Made by a program: the position numbers and the translations under genes. DNA of 13,787 nt from contig CAMBOW010000051.1 in assembly GCA_945869365.1 (NCBI GenBank), positions 1-13,787 of the forward strand, given 5' to 3'. Below are positions 7,092 through 13,708 of this stretch, piece after piece. Position 1 is the stretch's first letter; every line of letters begins with the position of its first letter. The notes below the pieces were generated by a model. The model ran no database searches and had not been told where the DNA came from. It saw nothing but the letters and a program-made list of their open reading frames with translations. Origin of the DNA: Flavobacterium psychrophilum. Lineage in GTDB: Bacteria; Bacteroidota; Bacteroidia; Flavobacteriales; Flavobacteriaceae.

Positions 7092-9023
7092 ATGAGAAAG
7101 TATACATCCTATATTTTTGGTCTTCTCGCCTACTTGTTAGTAGGGAATTTGCTCGCGCAGGCTCAACATAACGTTTTGGCAGAAAAGGCAGCCAAGCAAT
7201 ACGAAAAATTGGCCTATGTTGATGCAATTAAAACCTATGAGCGATTAGCCGAAAAGGGATACAAATCAGAAGAGTTGTTTCAGAAATTGGGGAATGCCTA
7301 TTATTTTAATGCACAATTAGTAAAAGCCAACACCTTTTATACCCAATTAATAGCCCTAAACAGCAATCAAGAACCCGAATATTTATACCGGTATGCCCAA
7401 ACCCTAAAAGCGGTGGGGGAATACGTTCAATCCGATGAACTCATGGCGCAATTTACCAAGAATTCATCGGCTGATCTTCGGTCAAAACAATTTGAAAACA
7501 GTAAAGATTATCTGGCCCAAATCAAAGAAAATTCAGGTCGCTACGAATTAACGCATCTCAAAATCAATTCACCCTACTCCGATTACGGCAGTACGGTGAG
7601 TAACTCCACTCTAGTATTTGCTTCATCGCGCGATACCGGTAGCGTATTTCAGCGCAAACACAAATGGACCAACGAATCGTTCACCTGTTTGTATGGCAGT
7701 AAATTAGAAGGCGATACTTGCTTGGATGCGCTAAAATTTGCCACCGAAATCAATTCCAAATTTCACGAATCGTCGGCTGTTTTCTCAAAAGACGGCCAAA
7801 CCATTTATTTTACCCGCAACAATTTTAACAAGGGTAAAAAAGGAAAAGACACCAATCGCATGACCTTGTTAAAGATTTACCGCGCGCAATTGGTGAATGG
7901 CAGTTGGAAAAACGTAACCGAATTGCCTTTTAACAGTAACGAATTTAATACGGCTCACCCGGCATTAAATGCTAACGAAACCATGTTGTATTTTGCTTCA
8001 GATCGTCCAGGAGGATATGGGAAATCTGATTTATGGCAAGTTGAACTCTTGGCTGATGGCAATTTTGGAACACCCGTAAACTTAGGGAAAAGCATCAACA
8101 CCGAAGGGCGTGAAACCTTTCCATTTGTGAGCAAAGCCAACGAATTGTATTTTTCAACTGACGGTTATCCGGGCTTGGGAGGTTTAGACATTTACCAAAC
8201 TGAATTGACCGCTACTTCTTGGAAAAAACCGCAAAACATAGGAAGTCCTGCCAATTCAACTGCTGATGATTTTGGATTTTATATCGATTCAGATACCCAA
8301 AAAGGATTTTTAACCTCCAATCGCGAAGGCGGCAAAGGCAGTGACGATATTTATGCCTTTATAGAAACCAAAAAATTGAGTTGCACGCAAACCATCAAAG
8401 CGGCAGTGGTTGATAAAGATTCTAAAAAGTCAATTGGCCAAGGAAGCATAACCGTATTGGATGATCAATTTCAGGTGGTGCAAAACCTAAGTCCCAATGC
8501 AGATGGTACAATAGATATAAAAGGAATTTCTTGCGATAAAAACTACTTTATTCGATTGGTTTCGCCCGATTACCAAACCAAAGAAATTGCCTTAGTAAAA
8601 TCGACCGATGTTCCAGCGGTGTATGAACTTGAGTTAAACCAAAAACCAATTGCCAAAGGCGATGATTTGGCCAAATTGATTGGCATCAAAATGGTGTACT
8701 TTGATCTGGACAAATGGAACATACGCCCCGATGCAGCCTACGAATTAGAAAAAATAGCAAGCATTTTAGAAGAAAATCCAACCTTAAAAATTGATGTTCG
8801 CGCCCACACAGACAGTCGTGAAACGGCGGCTTACAATGCCAAACTTTCTGATCGTAGAGCCCAATCGATTATGGCTTGGCTGGTGCAACGCGGAATTGCT
8901 TCTACCCGACTAAGCGGTCGTGGCTATGGCGAATCGCAATTGACCAATCGTTGTAGTGACGATGTTCCGTGCTCGGATGACGAACACCAAGCGAATAGAC
9001 GTTCGGAGTTTGTGGTGGAGTAG
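7092..9023 (+). CDS. OmpA-family protein with TPR, PD40 propeller and carboxypeptidase-regulatory-like domains (PorE type)
   Basis: 643 aa, ATG 2 nt after the sprF-like stop. A signal peptide ends near AQA-Q (24/25). Residues ~25-130 are helical TPR-like repeats (AAKQYEKLAYVDAIKTYERL). Residues ~155-425 hold PD40/WD40-like propeller blades (LVFASSRD, TIYFTRNNF, LYFASDRPGGYGKSDLW, LYFSTDGYPGLGGLDIY, GFLTSNREGGKGSDDIY). Residues ~430-520 look like a carboxypeptidase-regulatory/Cna-B-like beta-sandwich. Residues 534-643 are an OmpA C-terminal domain (MVYFDLDKWNIRPDA, then HTDSRETAAYNAKLSDRRA) with the Asp and Arg that bind diaminopimelate in peptidoglycan. This is the architecture of PorE, the T9SS component that ties the complex to the cell wall. 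As the last gene of the operon it probably anchors the system for this cargo rather than being the core PorE. Confidence 0.92.
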   Translation: MRKYTSYIFGLLAYLLVGNLLAQAQHNVLAEKAAKQYEKLAYVDAIKTYERLAEKGYKSEELFQKLGNAYYFNAQLVKANTFYTQLIALNSNQEPEYLYRYAQTLKAVGEYVQSDELMAQFTKNSSADLRSKQFENSKDYLAQIKENSGRYELTHLKINSPYSDYGSTVSNSTLVFASSRDTGSVFQRKHKWTNESFTCLYGSKLEGDTCLDALKFATEINSKFHESSAVFSKDGQTIYFTRNNFNKGKKGKDTNRMTLLKIYRAQLVNGSWKNVTELPFNSNEFNTAHPALNANETMLYFASDRPGGYGKSDLWQVELLADGNFGTPVNLGKSINTEGRETFPFVSKANELYFSTDGYPGLGGLDIYQTELTATSWKKPQNIGSPANSTADDFGFYIDSDTQKGFLTSNREGGKGSDDIYAFIETKKLSCTQTIKAAVVDKDSKKSIGQGSITVLDDQFQVVQNLSPNADGTIDIKGISCDKNYFIRLVSPDYQTKEIALVKSTDVPAVYELELNQKPIAKGDDLAKLIGIKMVYFDLDKWNIRPDAAYELEKIASILEENPTLKIDVRAHTDSRETAAYNAKLSDRRAQSIMAWLVQRGIASTRLSGRGYGESQLTNRCSDDVPCSDDEHQANRRSEFVVE

Positions 9024-9026
9024 TTG

Positions 9027-9254
9027 TTTTGTTTCAGGTTTCAGGTTGTTTAGTATTTTCGCTTCGCTATAGGGCCAGAGTTTTGTTTCAGGTTTCAAGA
9101 AATTTAATATTTCCGCTTCGCTGTAGGACCTAAATTTAGTTTCAAGTTATGTAGTAATTCCGCTTCGCTACATGACCAAAATTTTGTTTAAGATTTATTC
9201 AATATGTATCATAGTTTAGCATTCCATTCAACTTGAAACCTGAAACTTTAAACA
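9027..9254. repeat. Diverged repeats of GTTTCAGGTTTCA / CGCTTCGCT type filling the convergent intergenic region
   Basis: Copies of TTTTGTTTCAGGTTTCA begin at 9027 and 9081 (identical over 17 bp), with decayed copies at 9135 and 9182. The spacings are 54, 54 and 47 bp. Each of the first three units also contains CGCTTCGCT (9060-9068, 9114-9122, 9161-9169). An inverted copy, CAACTTGAAACCTGAAACT at 9229-9247, pairs with 9030-9048 apart from two mismatches. Unit 3 also has a small hairpin (ATGTAG 9149-9154 with CTACAT 9168-9173). From memory, related GTTTCAGGTTTCA strings are common between genes in Flavobacterium genomes. A terminator or mRNA-end role is possible but unproven; no classic GC-stem plus U-tract terminator is visible. 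Confidence 0.75.
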
Positions 9255-9261
9255 AAAAAAC

Positions 9262-9918
9262 TCAGCCCAAGTTTCTCACCATTTCTGCATTTAATTCCGA
9301 AAAATGAGCAATCACCTGATTGGCTTGGGAATAATCTTGCAATTTGGAATTCACGCTGTTGTAGCCAATGCAATAAATGCCGGCGGCTTTTGCGGCCAAA
9401 ATGCCATTGGTGCTGTCTTCGATAATGATACAATTCTCAACGGGTGTTTGTGACAACCGAGCGGCTTCCTGAAAAATAGCCGGATGCGGTTTTGATTTCG
9501 GAAAATCTTCGCCCGAGACGATATGTGAAAAATAAGGATACAATCCGAAACGATTAAAAATTCGGTCTATGGTTACCTTGGCCGATGAAGATGCTAAAAT
9601 CAATTGAAAGCCATTTTGGTGCAATTTCTGTATCAAATCCAACACGCCATCCAATAGATACAAATCGGGTTTGGAATCAAAGGCGGCATTAAAATAAGCG
9701 CGCTTGGCCAAAACCAAATCCCCTACTTCATGCGGTAAATTGTAAATGCCTTTTAGTTTTTCGTAGATATTTTTGGTTGAATTTCCCGTCAACGAAGCAT
9801 ATACCTCCTGGCTTACTTCGATTTGTAATTCAGCAAAATGCTGCTGGTAGGCATAGTGGTGCACAGGTTCGGTATCGACAATCACGCCATCCATGTCAAA
9901 AATTACGGTTTGGATCAT
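9262..9918 (-). CDS. HAD-superfamily phosphatase/phosphomutase (beta-phosphoglucomutase-like, subclass IA)
   Basis: 218 aa from the ATG at 9918-9916, which overlaps the tcdA stop as ATGA; the frame's further upstream extension lies inside tcdA and is rejected. All four HAD motifs are present: the nucleophile D8 and acid/base D10 in FDMDGVIVDTE, motif II Ser in ILASSS (~110), motif III Lys in KPHP (143), and the acidic pair E167-D168 in IIIEDSTNGI. The helical cap sits between motifs I and II (about residues 16-90), as in beta-phosphoglucomutase, 2-deoxyglucose-6-phosphatase and related sugar-phosphate phosphatases. The substrate cannot be deduced, and phosphatase versus mutase is undecided. 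Cytoplasmic. The 4-nt overlap implies translational coupling to tcdA, though a functional link with tRNA modification is not known. Confidence 0.9.
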   Translation of the reverse strand: MIQTVIFDMDGVIVDTEPVHHYAYQQHFAELQIEVSQEVYASLTGNSTKNIYEKLKGIYNLPHEVGDLVLAKRAYFNAAFDSKPDLYLLDGVLDLIQKLHQNGFQLILASSSAKVTIDRIFNRFGLYPYFSHIVSGEDFPKSKPHPAIFQEAARLSQTPVENCIIIEDSTNGILAAKAAGIYCIGYNSVNSKLQDYSQANQVIAHFSELNAEMVRNLG

Positions 9919-10643
9919 TCGGGTGTTTCCATTTTTAATAAGTCCTTCACCACGGTTTCGGCTGCGTGCAAGCCAAATACGCAAGGCATCCAACTGTTGG
10001 TGCCGTAGAACGATTTCTTGTAGTTTTTGCCATCGGTCATTTTGAGGCTGGTTTCGTCGGGAATTTCGGTCGAGAATACCACTTTGATGCCACGGTAAAT
10101 GCCTTCTTTTTTCAAGCGCTTGCGCACCACTTTGGCTAAGGGACAGGTGGTTGATTTACTGATATCGGTTACTTTTACTTTAGAAGCTTCAAATTTACCC
10201 CCAGCTCCCATATTGCTGATGATTTTTACTTTTTTCTGTTTGGCAGCAATGAGCAAATTTACTTTAGGCGTAACGCTATCAATGCAATCCAACACATAAT
10301 CAAATTCGGGAGTAATTAATTCAAGGGCACGCTCGGGCGAAATAAATTCGCGAATCGTAGTCAATTTAATTTCGGGGTTGATATCGAGTAAACGAGCCGC
10401 CATGAGTTCTACTTTGGGCAAACCCACGGTAGAATGCAAGGCCGGCAATTGGCGGTTGATGTTGGTAATATCTATTACATCTCCATCTACGATGGTCATC
10501 TTGCCCACGCCAGCACGAGCGATAAATTCGGCGGCAAATGAGCCCACTCCGCCTAACCCAACAATCAAGACATTGGCTTGTTCTAATTTGGTAATTCCTT
10601 CTGATTTAAAAAGCAGTTCTGCTCGTTCTTGCCACTGTGCCAT
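9915..10643 (-). CDS. tcdA: tRNA threonylcarbamoyladenosine dehydratase (ThiF/E1-like)
   Basis: 242 aa starting MAQWQERAELLF at 10643; the frame opens at 10685, but that extension overlaps tatD and lacks family similarity. The N-terminal Rossmann ATP site is seen as GLGGVG (29-34) with the acidic VDGD (52-55) and NINRQ (61-65), all hallmarks of E1-like adenylating enzymes. Downstream, CPLAKVVRKRLKKEGI and VVFSTEIPDE fit the TcdA (CsdL/YgdL) branch rather than ThiF or MoeB; the zinc-binding Cys pairs of the latter are absent. TcdA uses ATP to cyclise t6A37 into ct6A37 in ANN-decoding tRNAs. It lies 16 nt after tatD and overlaps the HAD gene by 4 nt, forming the middle of a three-gene operon. 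Confidence 0.92.
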   Translation of the reverse strand: MAQWQERAELLFKSEGITKLEQANVLIVGLGGVGSFAAEFIARAGVGKMTIVDGDVIDITNINRQLPALHSTVGLPKVELMAARLLDINPEIKLTTIREFISPERALELITPEFDYVLDCIDSVTPKVNLLIAAKQKKVKIISNMGAGGKFEASKVKVTDISKSTTCPLAKVVRKRLKKEGIYRGIKVVFSTEIPDETSLKMTDGKNYKKSFYGTNSWMPCVFGLHAAETVVKDLLKMETPE

Positions 10644-10659
10644 GCAAAAAAAATATTTA

Positions 10660-11310
10660 TTAAACGGATTTAAAAACGGCAGCAAAAGTACAATTTAGGG
10701 TTGATTTTAATTCGTCAAGGGACATTTTTTTACATTCGGCTGCTTTTGCATATACCTCTTGAATAGAACGATCCATCGCGTCGGTTTCTAGAAAAAAACG
10801 ATCATGGGGAACCTTCGCCAATACCTCCGCCAATTCGGGTTGTTGAAACAAGTACTTACCAAATGAAAGGTAATAGCCTTCTTGCAACAATTGCTGAGCC
10901 AAAGTGTTGTTTTTAGAAAAACCGTGTATCATTATTGGAACAGTAATCTTGGACTTTTTTATCGTAGCAATTAATTCCTGAAAAGCCGCCACACAATGAA
11001 TAATAACTGGTTTCTGTACTTTTTGAGCCAAATGCAATTGGGCTTCAAACACACGGATTTGTAGGTCAAAAGGAACGGCTATCCGTTTGTCTAATCCGCA
11101 CTCGCCCAACGCCGCAACTTGGGGTAATTGACTATATTGATCAACCAATTCTAATTCTTGAATCACGCTTTCTTCTTTGATATACCAAGGATGAATCCCA
11201 ACTGAACTAAACGGAATACTTGCCTCAAACTCCAACGGATATTGATTGACCAAAGCCAATTCACCGGGCTTGGTTGTGAGATTGTGGGTGTGGAGGTTGA
11301 AGAAGTTCAT
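10660..11310 (-). CDS. TatD-family metal-dependent hydrolase (putative DNase)
   Basis: 216 aa, somewhat shorter than the ~260 aa typical of TatD. The metal ligands of the family are visible: H7-x-H9 in NLHTHN, E70 in GECGLDKR, H105 in VIIHC, H129 in MIHGF, and D177 in FLETDA. This is the amidohydrolase-like TIM-barrel set. Family members act as Mg-dependent 3'-5' exonucleases or DNA-repair nucleases, and some deacylate D-aminoacyl-tRNA; which applies here is not shown. The segment between H9 and E70 is short, accounting for the reduced length; nothing catalytic seems lost. It is the first gene of the tatD-tcdA-HAD operon. A TATATTTG box lies about 27 bp upstream of the ATG. Confidence 0.88.
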   Translation of the reverse strand: MNFFNLHTHNLTTKPGELALVNQYPLEFEASIPFSSVGIHPWYIKEESVIQELELVDQYSQLPQVAALGECGLDKRIAVPFDLQIRVFEAQLHLAQKVQKPVIIHCVAAFQELIATIKKSKITVPIMIHGFSKNNTLAQQLLQEGYYLSFGKYLFQQPELAEVLAKVPHDRFFLETDAMDRSIQEVYAKAAECKKMSLDELKSTLNCTFAAVFKSV

Positions 11311-11336
11311 TTTTTTGTTGTCTGTTTTCGGTTGTT

Positions 11337-11344
11337 CAAATATA
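11337..11344 (-). promoter_or_regulatory. -7 promoter box for tatD-tcdA-HAD operon
   Basis: On the minus strand TATATTTG (11344-11337) fully matches TAnnTTTG. Transcription would begin around 11331, giving a leader of about 20 nt before the tatD ATG at 11310. No TTG is found at the standard 19-bp spacing, so the upstream box is weak or absent. Confidence 0.45.
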
Positions 11345-11427
11345 AGCGGTAAATGGTATTGGTCTAAAAAAACTTCCCTCTTCCAACTTCCAACACTTTT
11401 TTAAAGTAAACTACTGCTCAAAAAAAC

Positions 11428-11435
11428 TACATTTG
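11428..11435 (+). promoter_or_regulatory. -7 promoter box for the MFS transporter gene
   Basis: TACATTTG matches TAnnTTTG exactly. The predicted transcript starts near 11441, about 10 nt before the ATG at 11452, giving a very short leader. No TTG box is seen 19 bp upstream. Confidence 0.45.
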
Positions 11436-11451
11436 TACTCCATTCTACCCC

Positions 11452-12669
11452 ATGATCAAAGCAGCAATTACACAATATTTCAACAACTTCAAGGGATTTC
11501 GGCGCGAAATTTGGATTCTCACCTTGGTTACTTTCATCAACCGAGCGGGTACTATGGTCTTGCCTTTTTTATCCAAATACCTCAAAGAAAATTTACATTT
11601 TTCTTATGCCGAAGTGGGTTGGATTATGGTTTGTTTTGGACTTGGATCTATGTTGGGTTCTTGGCTAGGAGGAAAATTATCCGATAAAATAGGCTTTTAT
11701 AAAGTAATGGTTTTCAGTTTGTTTACAAGTGGATTTTTATTTTTTGGATTGCAATACATTACTACTTTTTGGGGACTCTGTATCGGCGTATTTGTTTTGA
11801 TGACCATTGCCGACATGTTTCGACCAGCCATGTTTGTATCCATAGCTACTTATGCTCGACCTGAAAATCGAGTTCGGGCATTGTCATTGGTTCGTTTAGC
11901 CATAAACCTAGGATTTTCTGCTGGTCCTGCTTTAGGTGGATTAATCATCATTACAATGGGGTACAGCGCTTTATTTTGGGTTGATGGAGCCAGTTGCATT
12001 GCCGCTATTGTGTTATTTGTAGTATTGGTCAAAGAAAAGAAAAGAAGAAAATCCAAAATAGCAGACAAAGACAAGCCCAAAGTTGCCTCGGTATTTCACG
12101 ATAAAATTTATTGGCTCTTTTTGTTTGTCAGTTTCAGCACGGCCATGTTGTTCTTTCAGTTGTTTACCACACTGCCACTCTACCATCATGAATTTTATGA
12201 CCTATCCGAATTCGAAACAGGTTTGCTTATGACATTCAATGGATTGCTAATTTTTGTGTTAGAAATGCCAATAGTAAGTATGGCTGAACGACGGAAACTC
12301 AATAAATTGAACATTATTTTGTGGGGTAGTTTCTTGATGTCCCTTAGTTTTTTTGTATTGCTGTTTAACGCCTGGGTTGGTGTATTGGTGCTTTCGCTGA
12401 TTTTTATGAGTTTAGCCGAAATCTTTTTGTTTCCCTTTTCGAATGGATTTGCCATGAGCCGGGCGCCCAAAGGACACGAAGGCCGATATATGGCAATTTT
12501 TACCATGAGTTATAGTTTGGCTCACGTGGCGAGTTCCAAAGTGGGACTGGAAATTATTAGCGGATTTGGCTACCAAACCAATTGGTTATTCATGGGATTT
12601 CTTGGCCTACTAGCCATGGGTTGTTGCCTGTGGATCATTCGATTACACCGACAAGAACAACTACTATAA
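11452..12669 (+). CDS. Major facilitator superfamily transporter (12-TM, drug/metabolite efflux type)
   Basis: 405 aa, the standard length for a 12-helix MFS carrier. It begins with a short cytoplasmic segment and TM1 near residues 21-40. Motif A between TM2 and TM3 is clear: GSWLGGKLSDKIGFYK (69-84). Residues ~194-210 form a strongly basic central loop (VKEKKRRKSKIADKDK) between the two six-helix halves, as expected for a cytoplasmic loop. The C-terminal half shows further hydrophobic helices up to ~395. The general look fits DHA1-type proton-coupled efflux carriers (MdtH/YdeR-like), but the substrate cannot be inferred. It is transcribed alone, divergent from tatD and convergent with the unknown gene at 12664-13221, whose stop it overlaps by 6 nt. 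There is no local regulator gene. Confidence 0.9.
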   Translation: MIKAAITQYFNNFKGFRREIWILTLVTFINRAGTMVLPFLSKYLKENLHFSYAEVGWIMVCFGLGSMLGSWLGGKLSDKIGFYKVMVFSLFTSGFLFFGLQYITTFWGLCIGVFVLMTIADMFRPAMFVSIATYARPENRVRALSLVRLAINLGFSAGPALGGLIIITMGYSALFWVDGASCIAAIVLFVVLVKEKKRRKSKIADKDKPKVASVFHDKIYWLFLFVSFSTAMLFFQLFTTLPLYHHEFYDLSEFETGLLMTFNGLLIFVLEMPIVSMAERRKLNKLNIILWGSFLMSLSFFVLLFNAWVGVLVLSLIFMSLAEIFLFPFSNGFAMSRAPKGHEGRYMAIFTMSYSLAHVASSKVGLEIISGFGYQTNWLFMGFLGLLAMGCCLWIIRLHRQEQLL

Positions 12670-13221
12670 ATTTTGTTGCAGTGCCTCGGCTTTAATTTGG
12701 AAAATACTTTTGGTTGTTGCACACAGTTGATCACAAACAAATCGCAACAACAGATCCTTATGTTGATGCGGCATGTAATTCATCCAAGCAAAATCATTTA
12801 CTAAACCCCGAATTAACTTGATTGTTTTAGTTGTTTCAGCAGCCGTTCGCAGTACAGGTTGCTCTAGCAAAATGCCTTGATCTTTGTGGAAATAATTAGC
12901 CGTTTTGCTTGCTGCATCGTATTGAATAAAATAGAGCTTTTCGAAATCATTATCCGGAAAGAAAGAAGTCCAGTCAGCATAGCCAATTTTTGTTCGATTT
13001 TTTGAATTGGTGTCGATGGGAATCAGCCGCCATTTGCAATTGGCAGCCCTGCCCCAGTGGTTTGATTTTCGGTAGACGCCAACTTGTGTAAAAAAATATT
13101 CACTGCCCGATTTGCTTTTGTAATTCAAAACCAACTGCTGAATCTCATCCGCAGACACCTCTTGAAACACACAAAAGGTATGGCAATGAAAATTGGTTTT
13201 GTTGTATATTTTTTGAGGCAT
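12664..13221 (-). CDS. Unknown cytoplasmic protein, probably conserved in flavobacteria
   Basis: 185 aa from MPQKIYNKTNFHCHTFCVF at 13221. The open frame continues to 13278, but that extension would span the promoter region of both divergent genes and is less likely. I do not recognise a named domain. The protein has no signal peptide or membrane segment, so it is probably cytoplasmic. Notable parts are a His/Cys-rich start (HCHTFC), an aromatic stretch YFFTQVGVYRKSNHWGRAANCKWRL (quoted in part: VYRKSNHWGRAANCKWRL), DWTSFFPDNDF, and a charged helical C-terminal third. The composition is that of a compact globular protein. It is divergent from the 73-aa gene with overlapping putative promoters, and its 3' end overlaps the MFS gene by 6 nt. 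No function is proposed. Confidence 0.8.
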   Translation of the reverse strand: MPQKIYNKTNFHCHTFCVFQEVSADEIQQLVLNYKSKSGSEYFFTQVGVYRKSNHWGRAANCKWRLIPIDTNSKNRTKIGYADWTSFFPDNDFEKLYFIQYDAASKTANYFHKDQGILLEQPVLRTAAETTKTIKLIRGLVNDFAWMNYMPHQHKDLLLRFVCDQLCATTKSIFQIKAEALQQNL

Positions 13222-13246
13222 AAAGCAAATGCTGTGCAGGATTGAA

Positions 13247-13254
13247 TATCTTTG
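13247..13254 (+). promoter_or_regulatory. -7 promoter box for the 73-aa / 48-aa small-protein pair
   Basis: TATCTTTG matches TAnnTTTG exactly, 17 bp before the ATG at 13272, giving a leader of roughly 12 nt. No TTG at the standard spacing is visible. It lies only 7 bp from an opposing -7 box on the other strand. Confidence 0.45.
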
Positions 13255-13261
13255 CGGCAAA

Positions 13262-13269
13262 CAAAAATA
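13262..13269 (-). promoter_or_regulatory. -7 promoter box for the unknown gene at 12664-13221
   Basis: On the minus strand TATTTTTG (13269-13262) matches TAnnTTTG exactly. A start near 13256 would leave a leader of about 35 nt before the ATG at 13221. It faces and nearly abuts the plus-strand box at 13247-13254; no TTG box at the standard spacing is seen. Confidence 0.4.
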
Positions 13270-13271
13270 CA

Positions 13272-13493
13272 ATGTCAAAAGGAATTTATACCGGCTTAAT
13301 TGAAAAAGATGAATACGGCAACTTTTACTGCGGCAACATTTTGCTCGATTACCAAATGACCGTTAAGAATTTTCAGGTTGGTGATAAAATTACGGTAAAA
13401 ACGGTGATTGAAAACCCCAGCGACAAATCGTATAATTTGTATCCGCAGAAATCGAGAAACTTCGCCAAGTTCAACACCAAACCCGAACAATAG
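13272..13493 (+). CDS. Small protein of unknown function, 73 aa
   Basis: The ATG at 13272 opens MSKGIYTGLIEKDEYGNFYC; a TTG ten codons upstream is in frame but overlaps the promoter box and is rejected. The sequence alternates short hydrophobic strands with turns (YTGLIEKDEYGNFYCGNILLD, seen as strand-turn-strand; then VKNFQVGDKITVKTVIENP), which suggests a small beta-barrel or beta-sandwich. It ends in a basic, disordered-looking tail (YPQKSRNFAKFNTKPEQ). It has no signal peptide, so it is likely cytoplasmic. The NFQVGDKITVKTV segment looks like the loop-strand seen in OB- or SH3-like folds, but nucleic-acid binding is only a guess. The 48-aa gene begins 4 nt after its stop, so the two are probably co-transcribed. 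Confidence 0.72.
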   Translation: MSKGIYTGLIEKDEYGNFYCGNILLDYQMTVKNFQVGDKITVKTVIENPSDKSYNLYPQKSRNFAKFNTKPEQ

Positions 13494-13497
13494 GCCT

Positions 13498-13644
13498 ATG
13501 TTTGTTCTCCTTGCTAAACTTAATAAATTGCTATTGCCTAGCCTAACCAAAAGCGGCTTGGACGTAACCAAAGCCAAACCTTGGCAAAAAGCACTCCTCG
13601 CCTACCGCTATTTTGTAACCGTACGAGCACTCGACAAAAAATAA
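13498..13644 (+). CDS. Very small basic protein, 48 aa, of a type common in flavobacteria
   Basis: The ATG at 13498 gives 48 aa (MFVLLAKLNKLLLPSLTKSG to ...TVRALDKK, ending TAA at 13642-13644), beginning 4 nt after the preceding stop. It is strongly basic, with an N-terminal amphipathic Leu/Lys helix and a second helix with KPWQKALLAYRYFVTVRAL. From memory, flavobacterial genomes contain similar proteins of about 45-50 aa (pattern LAKLNK-LLPS-K-LDL-KA-K-Q-A-A-RYYVT), sometimes labelled 'SsrA-binding protein' in databases without resemblance to SmpB. I therefore attach no function. Membrane-surface or RNA association would fit its charge and amphipathicity, as inference only. Codon use and spacing support a real gene. 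Confidence 0.65.
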   Translation: MFVLLAKLNKLLLPSLTKSGLDVTKAKPWQKALLAYRYFVTVRALDKK

Positions 13645-13666
13645 CCCGATTAAATCTATTTTCTAT

Positions 13667-13696
13667 TTGCAAAATTGGTATTAATACCTATATTTG
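13667..13696 (+). promoter_or_regulatory. Promoter of tRNA-Arg
   Basis: TTG (13667-13669), a 19-bp spacer, then TATATTTG (13689-13696), an exact TTG-N19-TAnnTTTG match. Transcription would begin near 13702, about 7 nt before the mature tRNA 5' end. Confidence 0.7.
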
Positions 13697-13708
13697 CAGC
13701 CGCAATAA

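Noticed and set aside
9024..9261. Repeat cluster considered as CRISPR or as an insertion-sequence end
   Set aside because: The units are diverged, unevenly spaced and contain no spacers; no transposase frame or target duplication is visible.
10378..10698. Plus-strand 106-aa open frame
   Set aside because: It is antisense to tcdA, has no recognisable features, and the tcdA frame is strongly supported.
11371..11400. CTTCCAACTTCCAAC stretch followed by a T-run, considered as a repeat element or terminator
   Set aside because: It is a short pyrimidine repeat without a stem, lying between two divergent genes where no terminator is expected.
12195..12506. Minus-strand 103-aa open frame
   Set aside because: It is antisense to the MFS transporter helices, with the composition of a shadow frame.
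13296..13577. Minus-strand 93-aa open frame
   Set aside because: It is antisense to the two small plus-strand genes, which have better starts, spacing and a promoter box.
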